Assembly (NCBI GenBank): GCA_965229885.1
Contig: CBDDJX010000002.1
Location: 310,001-374,000, forward strand
Source of the DNA: DATLLJ01 sp965229885
Lineage (GTDB): Bacteria > Acidobacteriota > Vicinamibacteria > Vicinamibacterales > CAVVIG01
DNA: 64,000 bases
Reading direction: 5' to 3'
Shown: positions 1 to 8,795 of the stretch, piece after piece
Layout: each line of letters begins with the position of its first letter
Numbering within the stretch: position 1 is the stretch's first letter
Made by a program: the position numbers and the translations under genes
Notes under the pieces: model-generated
Told to the model about the DNA's origin: nothing
Seen by the model: the letters and a program-made list of their open reading frames with translations, nothing else
Database searches by the model: none

Positions 1-1310
1 TGAATGGCTGCACGGAAAAAAGCTCGCTGTAGGTCACCTGCCCGGCCTGTTCCGTTCCCGTACGGTTGTCAGCAATCAGGTCCGCTCGAATACCGCCGGG
101 ATTCATGAATGCGATGGCGGCGCCGCCTTTGTCGGCCGGGCTCGTCGAAGCGAGCTGGGCGTCAGCGATGATGTTGCCGAGTGCCGATTCGCCCGCGCGG
201 TTGTTTGCGCGTCTGATGTCGCCGGCTACCGAGCCGACGATGTGGTTCGCGATCGGCGCGGCCACCGCCGCATATTTGGCGAGGATGCGTGTCTGGCCGG
301 GATCTTTCGCGACGTCGCGGCTGACGATCTCGTTCGTGGCCGAGACATCGGCGATCGTATCGTCCCTCGGATCGATTGTGACGTCGATGCGAGTAATCAT
401 GCGGCCGAATGAGCTCGCGCTCGTGACGGAGTGGCCCGCGATCGTGCAGACGTAGGACTGGTGTGTGTGACCGCTGATGACCACTTTGATGTCGGGCGAT
501 AGCTTCTCGGCGACCCGGGCGATGGCGCCGCTGAAGCCGTTGCAGCCGTTCAGATTGGCGTTGGCGGACTGCGCGCCGCCCTCATGAATCAGCAGCACGA
601 TCGCCCTGACGCCTTGCTGTTTCAGCTCCGCCGCGTGTGCGTTGGCGGTCGCCGCCTCGTCGAGAAAGGTGAGGCCGCGAACGCCCGTGGGCGTGACGAT
701 CTGCGGCGTGTTCCTGAGCGTCTCGCCGATGAACCCGATCTTCACGCCGGCGCTTGTCCGAATGGCCGTGGCGGGAAATAGCGGCGCGGACTGCTGTCCC
801 GTCCGCTCGACGACGTTCGCCGAGAGGTACTGGAATGTCGCGCCGGCGAATCCATCGCCATCCTGGCAACCGTCCGACGCATGGCATCCGCCCTTCTGCA
901 TGCGCAGCAGTTCATCCCGGCCATGGTCGAACTCATGATTGCCCACTGAGGCGACGGCCAGGTTCATCGCGTTCAGCGACTCGATGGTGGGCTCGTCGTG
1001 GAAGAGCGCGGAGATGAGCGGCGATGCGCCAATGAGATCGCCAGCGGCGACGATAATTGAGTTCGGGTTTCGGGCGATGTCATTCTTGAGATGTGCGGCC
1101 AGGTACTCGGCGCCACCGGCCGGCGCCAGGCCGACGAGACCGTTCGAACCGGTCGGCGGCTCCAGGTTTCCGTGAAAGTCGTTGATGGCGAGGAGTTGGA
1201 CGGTGACCGGGGAGCGGCCGCGCTCCTGATGCGGCCATCGCCGCGGCGATGAGCGCGGCCAGGGGCAACAGGACAAATCGTCTAGTGGGCGAGGGCCTGA
1301 TCGAACGCAT
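1..1310 (-). pseudogene. UshA-like secreted 5'-nucleotidase/metallophosphatase, frameshifted, C-terminus beyond window edge
   Basis: Reading right to left, a signal peptide (MRSIRPSPTRRFVLLPLAAL..., ATG at 1310) is followed in another frame by the metallophosphatase core: LLAINDFHGN, then GDLIGASPL, SVGNHEFDHG, VVISGHTHQS and the start of the 5'-nucleotidase C-terminal domain (FMNPGGIRADL). Family members are periplasmic or secreted hydrolases of nucleotides using a two-metal centre. The frame changes at the G4 run at 1209-1212 (C4 on the coding strand). Removing one base gives a continuous reading from the signal peptide into VTVQLLAINDFHGN, so this is a one-base indel or a consensus error. 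The start overlaps the end of lipA by 29 nt. The gene continues past position 1. Confidence 0.82.
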
Positions 1311-2187
1311 CAGTGGTTTCGTGTGCGTGGTACGAACTACGCACGAGCGGTCCTGACTCGACGTGGACGAAGCCCAGATCGAGCGCGATCCGCTTGAGCT
1401 CGCGAAACTCGTCGGGATGGTAGTAACGGATCATGGGCGCGTGCCGATCCGATGGTCGGAGATACTGGCCGATCGTCAGGATTCCGCAGCCGACGTCGCA
1501 AAGATCCTTGAACGTGGCCACCAGTTCTTCGTGCTCCTCGCCGAGGCCCACCATCACACCGGTCTTCGTGGGAATGTCGGGGGCGTAGCGGCGGGAACGA
1601 TCGAGTAGCTCCAGCGTGCGCGCGTACCGTCCGCCTGATCGCGCCATCTTGTACAGCCGCGGAACGGTTTCCGTGTTGTGATTGAGCACATCGGGCCGGG
1701 CGTCCAGCACGGTGTGGAGCGCCGATTCGTCACCTTGAAAGTCAGGGATGAGCACTTCGAAGCGGCAGGCCGGAAGGCGCGCGTGCGTCTCGCGGATCGT
1801 TTCCGCGAAGATCGACGCGCCGCCGTCCGGCAGGTCGTCGCGATCGACCGAGGTCACGACAACGTAGGTGAGGCCGAGCGTCTCGATCGCGTCCGCGACT
1901 CGACGCGGTTCTTCACCGTCCACCGCTCCCGGGCGGCCGTGCGTCACCGCGCAGTATGCGCACGCGCGGGTGCAGACGTCGCCCAGGATCATGAACGTCG
2001 CCGTGCCATGGTCCCAGCATTCGCCGATGTTCGGGCAGCGCGCATCCTCACAGACGGTGTGCAGACGGAGGTCGCGCATCAAGCCCTTGAGCCGCAGATA
2101 GTTGGGCGACCCCGGCGCGCGCACCTTCAACCACGCCGGTTTCGGTGCGTGTGCTTCGGGCGGTGTCAGCGGGATGATGCGAGCCAC
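1282..2187 (-). CDS. lipA: Lipoyl synthase LipA
   Basis: Radical-SAM sulfur insertion enzyme that converts octanoyl to lipoyl groups on 2-oxoacid dehydrogenases and GcvH. Both clusters are visible: the auxiliary cluster CEDARCPNIGEC (C46, C51, C57) and the radical SAM motif CTRACAYC (C72, C76, C79), followed by VTSVDRDDLPDGGA. The family's C-terminal region ends in RSSYHAHE. I chose the GTG at 2187 (VARIIPLTPPEA...) because homology begins there and a TATAAT lies 7 nt upstream. An upstream GTG at 2253 would add 22 unconserved residues. The predicted 301 aa is normal for LipA. No lipB is present in the window. Confidence 0.93.
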   Translation of the reverse strand: MARIIPLTPPEAHAPKPAWLKVRAPGSPNYLRLKGLMRDLRLHTVCEDARCPNIGECWDHGTATFMILGDVCTRACAYCAVTHGRPGAVDGEEPRRVADAIETLGLTYVVVTSVDRDDLPDGGASIFAETIRETHARLPACRFEVLIPDFQGDESALHTVLDARPDVLNHNTETVPRLYKMARSGGRYARTLELLDRSRRYAPDIPTKTGVMVGLGEEHEELVATFKDLCDVGCGILTIGQYLRPSDRHAPMIRYYHPDEFRELKRIALDLGFVHVESGPLVRSSYHAHETTDAFDQALAH

Positions 2188-2194
2188 GTTCGCA

Positions 2195-2200
2195 ATTATA
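2195..2200 (-). promoter_or_regulatory. -10 box of lipA, leaderless promoter candidate
   Basis: Perfect TATAAT on the minus strand, 7 nt before the GTG at 2187. The expected transcription start would coincide with the start codon. No Shine-Dalgarno sequence is present and no clear -35 is seen. Confidence 0.55.
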
Positions 2201-2275
2201 GTGGCGACTAATGGTGGTAAGCTCGGCGAACGTCGAGGACAGGTCTTATCCACCAGCAGATAGAGGAGGTCAACT

Positions 2276-2824
2276 GTGAAGCACGCTATTCAGATATCCG
2301 CGCTTGCCTGCGCGATCGTCGTGATCGCGGCGCCGACATTCGCCCAGGCCCCGGCCGCCGTGTCCATCAAGGCCGAGGTGTTGAAGGACTGGTCGGGCCT
2401 GAAGGACAGGATGATGAAGCTCGCCAACGAGATGCCCGCGGACAAGTACAGCGCGAAGCCGACGCCACCCCAGCAGACCTTCGCCGAGCGCGTGGTGCAT
2501 GTCGCCGGCGCGAACAACCGGTTCCTCGGGGCCATCGGCGGGAAGGCGACGGCGCCGACGCTCGACGTCAAGGCCGCGGCGATGACGAAGGAGTCGGCGA
2601 TCAAGGCGATGCAGGATTCGTTCGACTACGGAATCGCGCTATTGAACGAGCAGACCGATCAGACCTTACTGCAGGGCGCTGCGATGCCACCGGCTTTCCT
2701 CGGGCCGTCGACGCGCGCCCGCCTCTATACGTTCCTCATGGGTCACACGTGGGACATCTACGGCCAGCTGGCCGTGTACCTGCGTCTGAACGGCGGCGTG
2801 CCGCCGGCCAGCCAGCGGCCGTAG
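2276..2824 (+). CDS. Secreted DinB-family protein
   Basis: 182 aa with an N-terminal signal peptide (MKHAIQISALACAIVVIAAPTFAQ) and a DinB/YfiT-type four-helix-bundle domain. Family histidine positions are seen in ERVVHVAGANN and the C-terminal MGHTWDIYGQLAVYLRLNG. DinB-fold proteins bind metal and several are thiol-dependent transferases; no substrate can be named here. The start is GTG at 2276 behind a strong Shine-Dalgarno GAGGAGGT (2263-2270). It is divergent from lipA. A second, cytoplasmic-looking DinB gene lies at 34242-34733. Confidence 0.85.
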   Translation: MKHAIQISALACAIVVIAAPTFAQAPAAVSIKAEVLKDWSGLKDRMMKLANEMPADKYSAKPTPPQQTFAERVVHVAGANNRFLGAIGGKATAPTLDVKAAAMTKESAIKAMQDSFDYGIALLNEQTDQTLLQGAAMPPAFLGPSTRARLYTFLMGHTWDIYGQLAVYLRLNGGVPPASQRP

Positions 2825-2835
2825 GACGGGGACGG

Positions 2836-3492
2836 CTACCGCAACCCGGCGATTAAGTAGTCCGCGAAGCGATCGGCGATCTCACCGGAGGTCGCCGATC
2901 CCGCGGGATTGAACCACCGCGGAATCCAGTTCACCGCTCCGAGCAGCGCGAACGAGCGCAGCTTGACGTCCTCGGGCGAGAACGAGGCGTCGGCGATGCC
3001 TTCCTCCAGCACCTGTCGAATCCCGCGATCGAACCGGTCGCGGCGTATGATGACCGCTTTCAAGTGGGCGGGCGAGAGCGCTTCGAGCTCCAGGATCAGC
3101 GCCGTGCCGTGCAGTTCGTCGAGAATCGTGTGGACGGTGGCGACGATGAGCGCGCGCAGCTTCTGCGCCGGCGCGAGCCCGCTGTGCTCGAGTTCGTCGA
3201 GCAGCTGCAGCAGGCGATCGAGCGAGTACTGGTGGCACGCGAACAGGATCTCTTCCTTGTTCTTGAAGTAGTAGTAGAGATTGCCCTTCTTCATGCGGAG
3301 CGCGGCCGCGATGTGTTCGACCGTCGCGCCGTGATAGCCTCGCCGCCGGAAGGCTTTCGCCGCGCTCTTGAGGATGTCGATGCGGATGGCGGCCGTGGTG
3401 TCGGCGTTTCGCGGCGCGTGTGCGCGCCGGCTGCGACGGCGCGCGCGTTGGGGCGACCGGGTCGGTGCGGTGGATCCGCCTGTCGTGATCAC
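2836..3492 (-). CDS. TetR/AcrR-family transcriptional regulator
   Basis: 218 aa. A basic N-terminal tail is followed by a TetR helix-turn-helix (residues about 35-85: ILKSAAKAFRRRGYHGATVEHIA...KKGNLYYYFKNKEEIL) and a TetR_C ligand-binding domain resembling acyl-CoA/steroid-responsive regulators (EEGIADASFSPEDVKL...NWIPRWFNPAGS). The start is a GTG at 3492. A perfect inverted repeat lies 17 nt upstream and suggests autoregulation. The neighbouring MFS gene is co-directional but upstream, so the regulon is unclear. Confidence 0.9.
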   Translation of the reverse strand: MITTGGSTAPTRSPQRARRRSRRAHAPRNADTTAAIRIDILKSAAKAFRRRGYHGATVEHIAAALRMKKGNLYYYFKNKEEILFACHQYSLDRLLQLLDELEHSGLAPAQKLRALIVATVHTILDELHGTALILELEALSPAHLKAVIIRRDRFDRGIRQVLEEGIADASFSPEDVKLRSFALLGAVNWIPRWFNPAGSATSGEIADRFADYLIAGLR

Positions 3493-3508
3493 GTCCTACT
3501 ACCGTAGT

Positions 3509-3524
3509 TTGAACCGGCGTTCAA
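3509..3524. promoter_or_regulatory. TetR operator candidate (perfect inverted repeat)
   Basis: TTGAACCGGCGTTCAA: 6-bp arms TTGAAC/GTTCAA around a 4-nt centre. It sits between the start of the TetR gene (3492) and the end of the MFS gene, a typical size and place for a TetR autoregulatory site. Confidence 0.6.
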
Positions 3525-3556
3525 TTACAAGACGTGTGCACAGGCCTGACGCTGGG

Positions 3557-4882
3557 CTAAAGCCTGGCCTGTGTGATGGCGCGGTCGGTGTCTGTGAGGA
3601 GCAGGCCGATCATCCCGGCGAGAAACAACACGATCAACGATAAGAGGGCCTGACGGTAGGAATCGGTCGCGGCAGCGACCATCCCGAAAAGGATCGGACC
3701 AATCCAGGACGTGCCTCGTCCGGAGATTTCGTACAGGCCGAAAAACGACGCCTCCCGGCCCGCAGGAATCATCTGCGAGAACAGTGAGCGCGACAGTGCC
3801 TGCGACCCTCCCAGCACGGTTGCGATAACGGCTCCCATCACCCACGCTTGCGCCGTCGTCTGCAGCCACCGGTAGGCGTAGATGACGGTCGCGGTCCAGA
3901 GAACCAGCGAGAGCAGGATCGCGCGCTTCGTGCCGATGAAGGCGGCGATTCGCTCGAAGAGGTGAGCGCCGAAGAACGCGACGAATTGAATCATCAGGAT
4001 CAGGCCGACCAGAAACGACTGGTTTTCCGGCAGCCCGCGCGCCACGAAGAGTTCCTGCGACAGGAACAGCGACGCCATCGCGATGACGGTCTGAATGCCG
4101 TCGTTGAACAGCATGTACGCCAGGAGATAGCGCAGCGTCTGCGGCAGGCGCCGCAGCGCGCGAAGCGACGCCAGCAGCTCTCTGATGCCCGCGGTGAGAA
4201 CCGAACTGCTGGCACCGACGACAGTCGCTGCGGATCGTGTCCGCAGCCGTCGGAACGTGATGATCGAGAATCCGCCCCACCAGAGCCCGGCCGAACCGAG
4301 CGACAGCCTCACGGCCAGGCCATCGCTGATGCCGAGGGCACCCGCACTTTGAAGTAACGCGAGGTTTGCCAGGAGCAACACGCCGCCGCCAAGATAGCCG
4401 AGCGCATACCCGCGGCTCGATACCTTGTCCCTCTGATCAGGTGTGGTGATGTCGTTCAGGAACGCGTTGTACGGGACGAGCGATGCGCCAAAGCAGAGAT
4501 TGGCGACGATGAGGAGCAGTCCGCCGGCGAGATAACGGTCCCCGGCGACGAAGTAGAGGAGGCAGGTCGCCGCGCTGCCGGCGTAGCAGAAGAACACCAT
4601 CAGGGGCTTCTTCAGGTTCGTGTAGTCCGCGACCGCGCCGAGCACCGGCAGGAGAAGGGCCTGCAGGAACACCGACAGGCCGATGCAGAACGGAAAGAAC
4701 GACTTCGCCGTGACGAGGAACGGCCCCAGATCGAACATGACGCCGTTCTCGCCGACGTCTCCTCGGGCGAGCGCCGTCAGGTACGGACCGGACATCACGG
4801 TGACGACCGTCGTCTGAAATCCGGAGTTGGCCCAGTCGTACATGGTCCAGCCGAAAATCTCGCGGCGGTCATTCGTCGGCAT
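3557..4882 (-). CDS. MFS transporter of the Atg22/UMF1 type
   Basis: 441 aa polytopic membrane protein. The N-terminus EIFGWTMYDWANSGFQTTVVTV is the hallmark of the Atg22/UMF1 branch of the major facilitator superfamily (vacuolar amino-acid effluxer-like). About 12 hydrophobic segments follow, with an MFS loop (FGASLVPYNAFLNDITTPDQRDKVSSRGYALGYLGGG). The bacterial substrate is not known. The start is at 4882, 3 nt after the stop codon of the Nramp fragment, so it belongs to the same transcription unit as the CBS/Nramp genes. Confidence 0.88.
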   Translation of the reverse strand: MPTNDRREIFGWTMYDWANSGFQTTVVTVMSGPYLTALARGDVGENGVMFDLGPFLVTAKSFFPFCIGLSVFLQALLLPVLGAVADYTNLKKPLMVFFCYAGSAATCLLYFVAGDRYLAGGLLLIVANLCFGASLVPYNAFLNDITTPDQRDKVSSRGYALGYLGGGVLLLANLALLQSAGALGISDGLAVRLSLGSAGLWWGGFSIITFRRLRTRSAATVVGASSSVLTAGIRELLASLRALRRLPQTLRYLLAYMLFNDGIQTVIAMASLFLSQELFVARGLPENQSFLVGLILMIQFVAFFGAHLFERIAAFIGTKRAILLSLVLWTATVIYAYRWLQTTAQAWVMGAVIATVLGGSQALSRSLFSQMIPAGREASFFGLYEISGRGTSWIGPILFGMVAAATDSYRQALLSLIVLFLAGMIGLLLTDTDRAITQARL

Positions 4883-4885
4883 CTG

Positions 4886-5455
4886 CTATCCGCGCCAGAC
4901 GAACATCAGGAGCGTCAGCGCGATCATCACGGTGACGGTCGTCCAGGCGACGACATTGAACCAGCGTGAATTCACGTGCTCGCCCATCAACTCGCGGTCG
5001 TTCGTCAGCAGGAGCATGAAGATCAGCACGAACGGAAGGACAACGCCGTTGGCCACCTGCGACAGCACGAGCACCGAGACCAGCGGCAGTTGCGGGATCA
5101 GCAAGACGCCGGCCCCGGCGACAATGAGCAGCGTGTAGAGCCAGTAGAACACCGGCGCCTCATGGAACTTCTTGTCGAGACCAGACTCGAATCCCAGCCC
5201 TTCGCAGACCGCGTACGCCGTCGAGATCGGAAGAATCGACGCAGCAAAGATCGACGCGTTGAACAGTCCGGCGGCGAACAGGAGGTATGCGTATTCGCCG
5301 GCCAACGGTCGCAGCGCCTGTGCCGCATCCGCAGCGTCCGTGATGTTGTAGTGACCGCTCCGGTGCAGCGTCGCCGCGCACGCCACGATGATGAACCACG
5401 CGACGATGACGGAAAAGATGCACCCGAGGATGACGTCCCATCGCGATGCCGGAGC
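4886..5455 (-). pseudogene. Nramp-family metal transporter, C-terminal half only
   Basis: The frame reads SRWDVILGCIFSVIVAWFII, then FAAGLFNASIFAASILPISTAYAVCEGLG, and on to LLTNDRELMGEHVNSRWFN. This corresponds to roughly transmembrane segments 6-11 of Nramp (MntH-like) Mn/Fe transporters. The N-terminal half, with the metal-binding DPGN motif of TM1, is absent: the sequence abuts, one frame out, the end of the upstream CBS domain. This looks like a deletion that fused two neighbouring genes. A transporter of this length would not be functional. Confidence 0.78.
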
Positions 5456-6675
5456 ATGGTGATCACGTCGTCGGCCGTGATGATGCCGGCGAGTCGGCCG
5501 TATTCGTCCACAACGGCGAGCGTGACGAGGTTGTACTTGTCGAACAGCGCGGCGACTTCGTCCTGGGGCGTATCCGGGGCGCAGGCGATGTACGGTTCGC
5601 TCAGGTGCGAGAGCTGGACGGCAGGCGAAGAGATCGCGATCTTGACGAGCGGCACCGCCCCCGACAGCTTCTGGGCGGGACCGGTCAGATAGATGGTGGC
5701 GAGCGCTTCGTGGCCGCCTTCGAACGCCTTCAGGGCCTCGATCGCGTCGTCCACCACGCCACTTTCCGGCACCGCGACGAAGTCGGTCGTCATGCGGCCG
5801 GCGGCGGTGTGCTCGCCGAATTCGAGGAGCTCGGTGACCTCCCGCCGCTCCGCCGGCTGCATTTCCTTGAGAATCTCGCCCGATTGTTCCTCGCCCAGAC
5901 CGCCGAGTAGGTCGGCGGCGGCGTCCGGATCCATCTCCTCGACGATGTCGGCCGCGCGATCGTTGTCGAGCGATTCGACGACCGACACCTTGACGGCGGG
6001 ATCGAGCTCCTCGAGCGTCTCGGCCGCGACCTCTTCATCGATCGTCTCGAACACCGCCTCGCGTTCGGCGGCCGACAGGTCCTCGACGATGTCCGCGATG
6101 TCGGCCGGGTGGAGCCTCGCAAGCCCTTTGTGCGCGATCTTCAGCTTGACGCGGCGAGCCGGATCGGTTTCGAGCAGGTCGACGAACTGCCAGGGGATCA
6201 CGCGCGGCGGGATCTTCTCGAGCAGCAAACGCAACGTGGACGACGGGACGACGCCCCTTGAAAGGCGGCGTATCGCGCCACGCGCGCCGACGTCAACGGC
6301 CACGACGTTCAGCAGCACATGGCCGTTTGTCGGCGTCGATTCGAGCTCGACGTCGTTCACGCGAACGACCTTGCGGCCGTGGACGTCGATGATCTGCTGA
6401 TCGAGAAGATCGCGCTTGAGCAGCAGGACGCCGTCCGATGGGGTGTACGCGCGCCACTGCGCCGATTCCGTCACCGTACACACGGCGCCGCCGCACGATT
6501 TGACGTCGTCGGCGGGGAGCAAGCGCTCGCCGCCGGGGGTCTTGACGATTATGTACGCGATGCGGGTGGGGTGGTCCTGCGGCGCGACGGCGATTTCGCG
6601 CACACGTCCGCGGACGGTGCCGGTGGCATCGTGCACGGGCGCGCCAAGCAGTTCCGACAGGGCAACGAGAGACAT
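5098..6675 (-). CDS. MgtE_N/CBS-domain protein with PRC-barrel-like N-terminus, 3' end altered
   Basis: The true protein runs from 6675 to about 5455 (roughly 405 aa). It has a PRC-barrel-like domain (residues 1-75, SELLGAPVHDATGTVRGRVREI), a middle region, an MgtE N-terminal helical superhelix (about 185-290, LHPADIADIVEDLSAAEREAVFETID) and two CBS domains (about 290-410, ending RLAGIITADDVITMLRHRD). It lacks the MgtE channel and probably senses or regulates for the adjacent Nramp transporter; this pairing is inferred. The last about 119 codons (SSSGASFPSSS...) are an out-of-frame reading of the Nramp fragment created by the same deletion. A 12-bp palindrome GGACCTAGGTCC (6676-6687) abuts the start. 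Confidence 0.8.
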   Translation of the reverse strand: MSLVALSELLGAPVHDATGTVRGRVREIAVAPQDHPTRIAYIIVKTPGGERLLPADDVKSCGGAVCTVTESAQWRAYTPSDGVLLLKRDLLDQQIIDVHGRKVVRVNDVELESTPTNGHVLLNVVAVDVGARGAIRRLSRGVVPSSTLRLLLEKIPPRVIPWQFVDLLETDPARRVKLKIAHKGLARLHPADIADIVEDLSAAEREAVFETIDEEVAAETLEELDPAVKVSVVESLDNDRAADIVEEMDPDAAADLLGGLGEEQSGEILKEMQPAERREVTELLEFGEHTAAGRMTTDFVAVPESGVVDDAIEALKAFEGGHEALATIYLTGPAQKLSGAVPLVKIAISSPAVQLSHLSEPYIACAPDTPQDEVAALFDKYNLVTLAVVDEYGRLAGIITADDVITMLRHRDGTSSSGASFPSSSRGSSSWRARRRCTGAVTTTSRTLRMRHRRCDRWPANTHTSCSPPDCSTRRSLLRRFFRSRRRTRSAKGWDSSLVSTRSSMRRRCSTGSTRCSLSPGPASC

Positions 6676-6776
6676 GGACCTAGGTCCCCTAATAAGGCCA
6701 TTTCAGATCACGTTTTAAGGATAGCAGGATCTGCGGCGTTCGTCGTGTCGCGTCGTAAGCTCGGCCGATAGGTACC

Positions 6777-7357
6777 GTGAGCACCATCCGGCGACATCTT
6801 TCGTGGATCATCTGCGCTTGGCTCGTCTGTCAGGTCAGCGCCGTGACCGTAGCACCGCTGCCGCTAGCCGGCGATGATCTATGCACGTGTCCCACTGCGG
6901 TTCACGGTACTGCGTGCCCGCTGTCCGGAAAACGGGCCCGCGATGGCAGTCGGGCCGCAGGGCCGGATCCACCTCGTGTGGCCCACGCTCGTCAGCGGGT
7001 CGACTCCGGGCAGCGAACTGACGCTTGCGTTGTTCTACCACGTCAGAGGATGGTCGCAGTTTCACCGCACGTCAGCGTGTCACGACCGAAGGCACGCCGG
7101 GTCACATGCAGATGGCGATCAACGGAGCCGATGGCTCTCTGCCCGTCGTCTGGGACGAGTTGAGGGACGGCGCACGGCGCGCGGTCGCCGCCCGAGGTGT
7201 TCCTGATGCGGCCGGGAAAGTTCAGTTCGTTCGCGAACAGATGGGGGCCGCCGGTTCGGCCTATCCGGTGGTGGCGGCGACAGGCAGCGGATTCGTGCGC
7301 GGCTGGACGGACACCAGTCGCGCACCGTCCGCGATCGTCCTGCAACGCATGCCGTAA
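6777..7357 (+). pseudogene. Sialidase/BNR-repeat-like secreted protein, multiply disrupted
   Basis: Three frames carry consecutive pieces: a signal peptide (6777, MSTIRRHLSWIICAWLVCQ), then CPENGPAMAVGPQGRIHLVWPTLVSGSTPG (frame of 6874), then DGRSFTARQRVTTEGTPG...LPVVWDELRDGARRAVAARG, ending GFVRGWTDTSRAPSAIVLQRMP (frame of 7025). The pieces resemble exo-alpha-sialidase-like propeller repeats with Asp-box-type turns. At under 200 codons in total, much of the propeller is missing, so both deletion and at least two frameshifts are implied. It is not expected to be functional. Confidence 0.65.
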
Positions 7358-7400
7358 GCAATCGTCGAGAGGCGGAGGGTTCGATCAGATGCGCGTTGTG

Positions 7401-8795
7401 TCACCGCTCGCGGAACGTTTCCGCGGCGCCGCGCGCTCGGAAGTCAATCCGGCGATCGCCCGTCTGGCCCGTGACGTGATACTCGCCTGCCAGTTGCAGT
7501 AAGGTCGTCGGCGCACCTGCCGTTGACGTCAGCGCGAAGTCGGTGCGGACGACGCGATCGACCGAGAGGACAAGCCGGACATCTGTGGCAGGACCACGCG
7601 CGGTAATCTCCACTTCCTGTGGACGGCCCCCCGCGTCGCGTTCCACGATGGACACATCCGTCGACACGCTCATCGGGCCGTCCGGCCCCAGGATTCCGAG
7701 AAAGCCGGAAATCCGTTCCGGATCGGCGACGCTGGCCGGCGGAAGGGCGCGGCCATAGACGATCGACAGATCGTCGTGCGCCACTTGTCCCCATTGCCAG
7801 CGTACGCCTTGCCAGAAGCCCCAGTTGTGATCGTGGTATCCGGTCAGGTTGTCGAGCGACAGTTCGTGGCCATCGATGTCGAGCGTGCCACGGATGGTCC
7901 CTGACAACACCGGCACCACATACCCGGACAGCCACCCGCGGGCACCGTGCATGACGACTGGCGGAAGCGACCGCCCGCGGACCGCGTCGAGCGTCAGGTT
8001 ACCGGTCAGCCGCGACGCCCGATTTCCTTCGGCCGTCAATCCCAGCGTAATCCGATATTGAAGACCGGCGAGGCGTACGTGGTTGTCGCCGATGTCGATA
8101 TCAGGCGCGCCCGCGAGGACCGCCCTCTCGTCGACGTCGCCTGTCGATGAATAGGTGGATTGCCTGCCGTCGCGGTCCAGTTGCAGCCGCACGGCAGCGC
8201 TCCGTTTGCCGGGACGCGTCGAAGGTCCGACAAGGAATGTCAAATAAAACTGGACGTCGGCGCTCCGGCCGTTGAAGTACAGCCATTCGGCCCAGGATGA
8301 GGCGAACTCCGCGACAGGCGGCTGCGGATGGAAACGATCCATTGCCCGCAGCACGTCGCCGGGATCCGGCGCGGACCATGACTGATCCGACGTCGCATCG
8401 ACCCAATCGGCCCTGTCTCCCGTCTCCGCGTCACCAACGGCCTTCTCCAGGCTCGGCACGCCACCACGGGCGGAGATGGGCCAGACTTTGTCTGGCGCGA
8501 TCAGGTACAAGATCGACCGCTTGGACGGCGACATGGCCGCGACACGCGGCCGCAGGTTGCCTGCGGCGAGCACGCTTGACAGCACGAATCGCGCGCTGTC
8601 GACCGACCCGAACGCGCCGACAACCACGACATCGCCGCTCCCCTGCAGTGCCGGCGAGTGCGCCTGCTCGAGAATGACCTCGCCGATGCCCAGCAGGATC
8701 GCCATGATGGCGACGCCCAACCCGAAGCCAAACGCCAGCACGATCGTCTTGACTGGGCTGGTTGCGAGCGATCGGAGAGCAAACCGAAGCATCAT
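7401..8795 (-). CDS. FtsX-type membrane segment fused to CrtC/AttH-like lipocalin domain
   Basis: 464 aa. The N-terminus (MMLRFALRSLATSPVKTIVLAFGFGLGVAIMA) is the first membrane segment and periplasmic entry of a MacB/FtsX permease. From about residue 130 the protein becomes a CrtC/AttH-type double-lipocalin (hydroxyneurosporene synthase-like) with the signature YHDHNWGFWQ near residue 320 and a C-terminal LLQLAGEYHVTGQ. AttH-type proteins accompany AttEFG-type ABC exporters, which matches this operon. The start ATG overlaps the ATPase stop (ATGA, 8792-8795), implying coupled translation. The substrate is unknown; a lipid or hydrophobic metabolite is inferred. Confidence 0.8.
   Translation of the reverse strand: MMLRFALRSLATSPVKTIVLAFGFGLGVAIMAILLGIGEVILEQAHSPALQGSGDVVVVGAFGSVDSARFVLSSVLAAGNLRPRVAAMSPSKRSILYLIAPDKVWPISARGGVPSLEKAVGDAETGDRADWVDATSDQSWSAPDPGDVLRAMDRFHPQPPVAEFASSWAEWLYFNGRSADVQFYLTFLVGPSTRPGKRSAAVRLQLDRDGRQSTYSSTGDVDERAVLAGAPDIDIGDNHVRLAGLQYRITLGLTAEGNRASRLTGNLTLDAVRGRSLPPVVMHGARGWLSGYVVPVLSGTIRGTLDIDGHELSLDNLTGYHDHNWGFWQGVRWQWGQVAHDDLSIVYGRALPPASVADPERISGFLGILGPDGPMSVSTDVSIVERDAGGRPQEVEITARGPATDVRLVLSVDRVVRTDFALTSTAGAPTTLLQLAGEYHVTGQTGDRRIDFRARGAAETFRER

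Noticed and set aside
6676..6776. Metal riboswitch (yybP-ykoY or M-box) before the CBS/Nramp operon
   Set aside because: I could not find the conserved loops of either class; only a short palindrome GGACCTAGGTCC is present.
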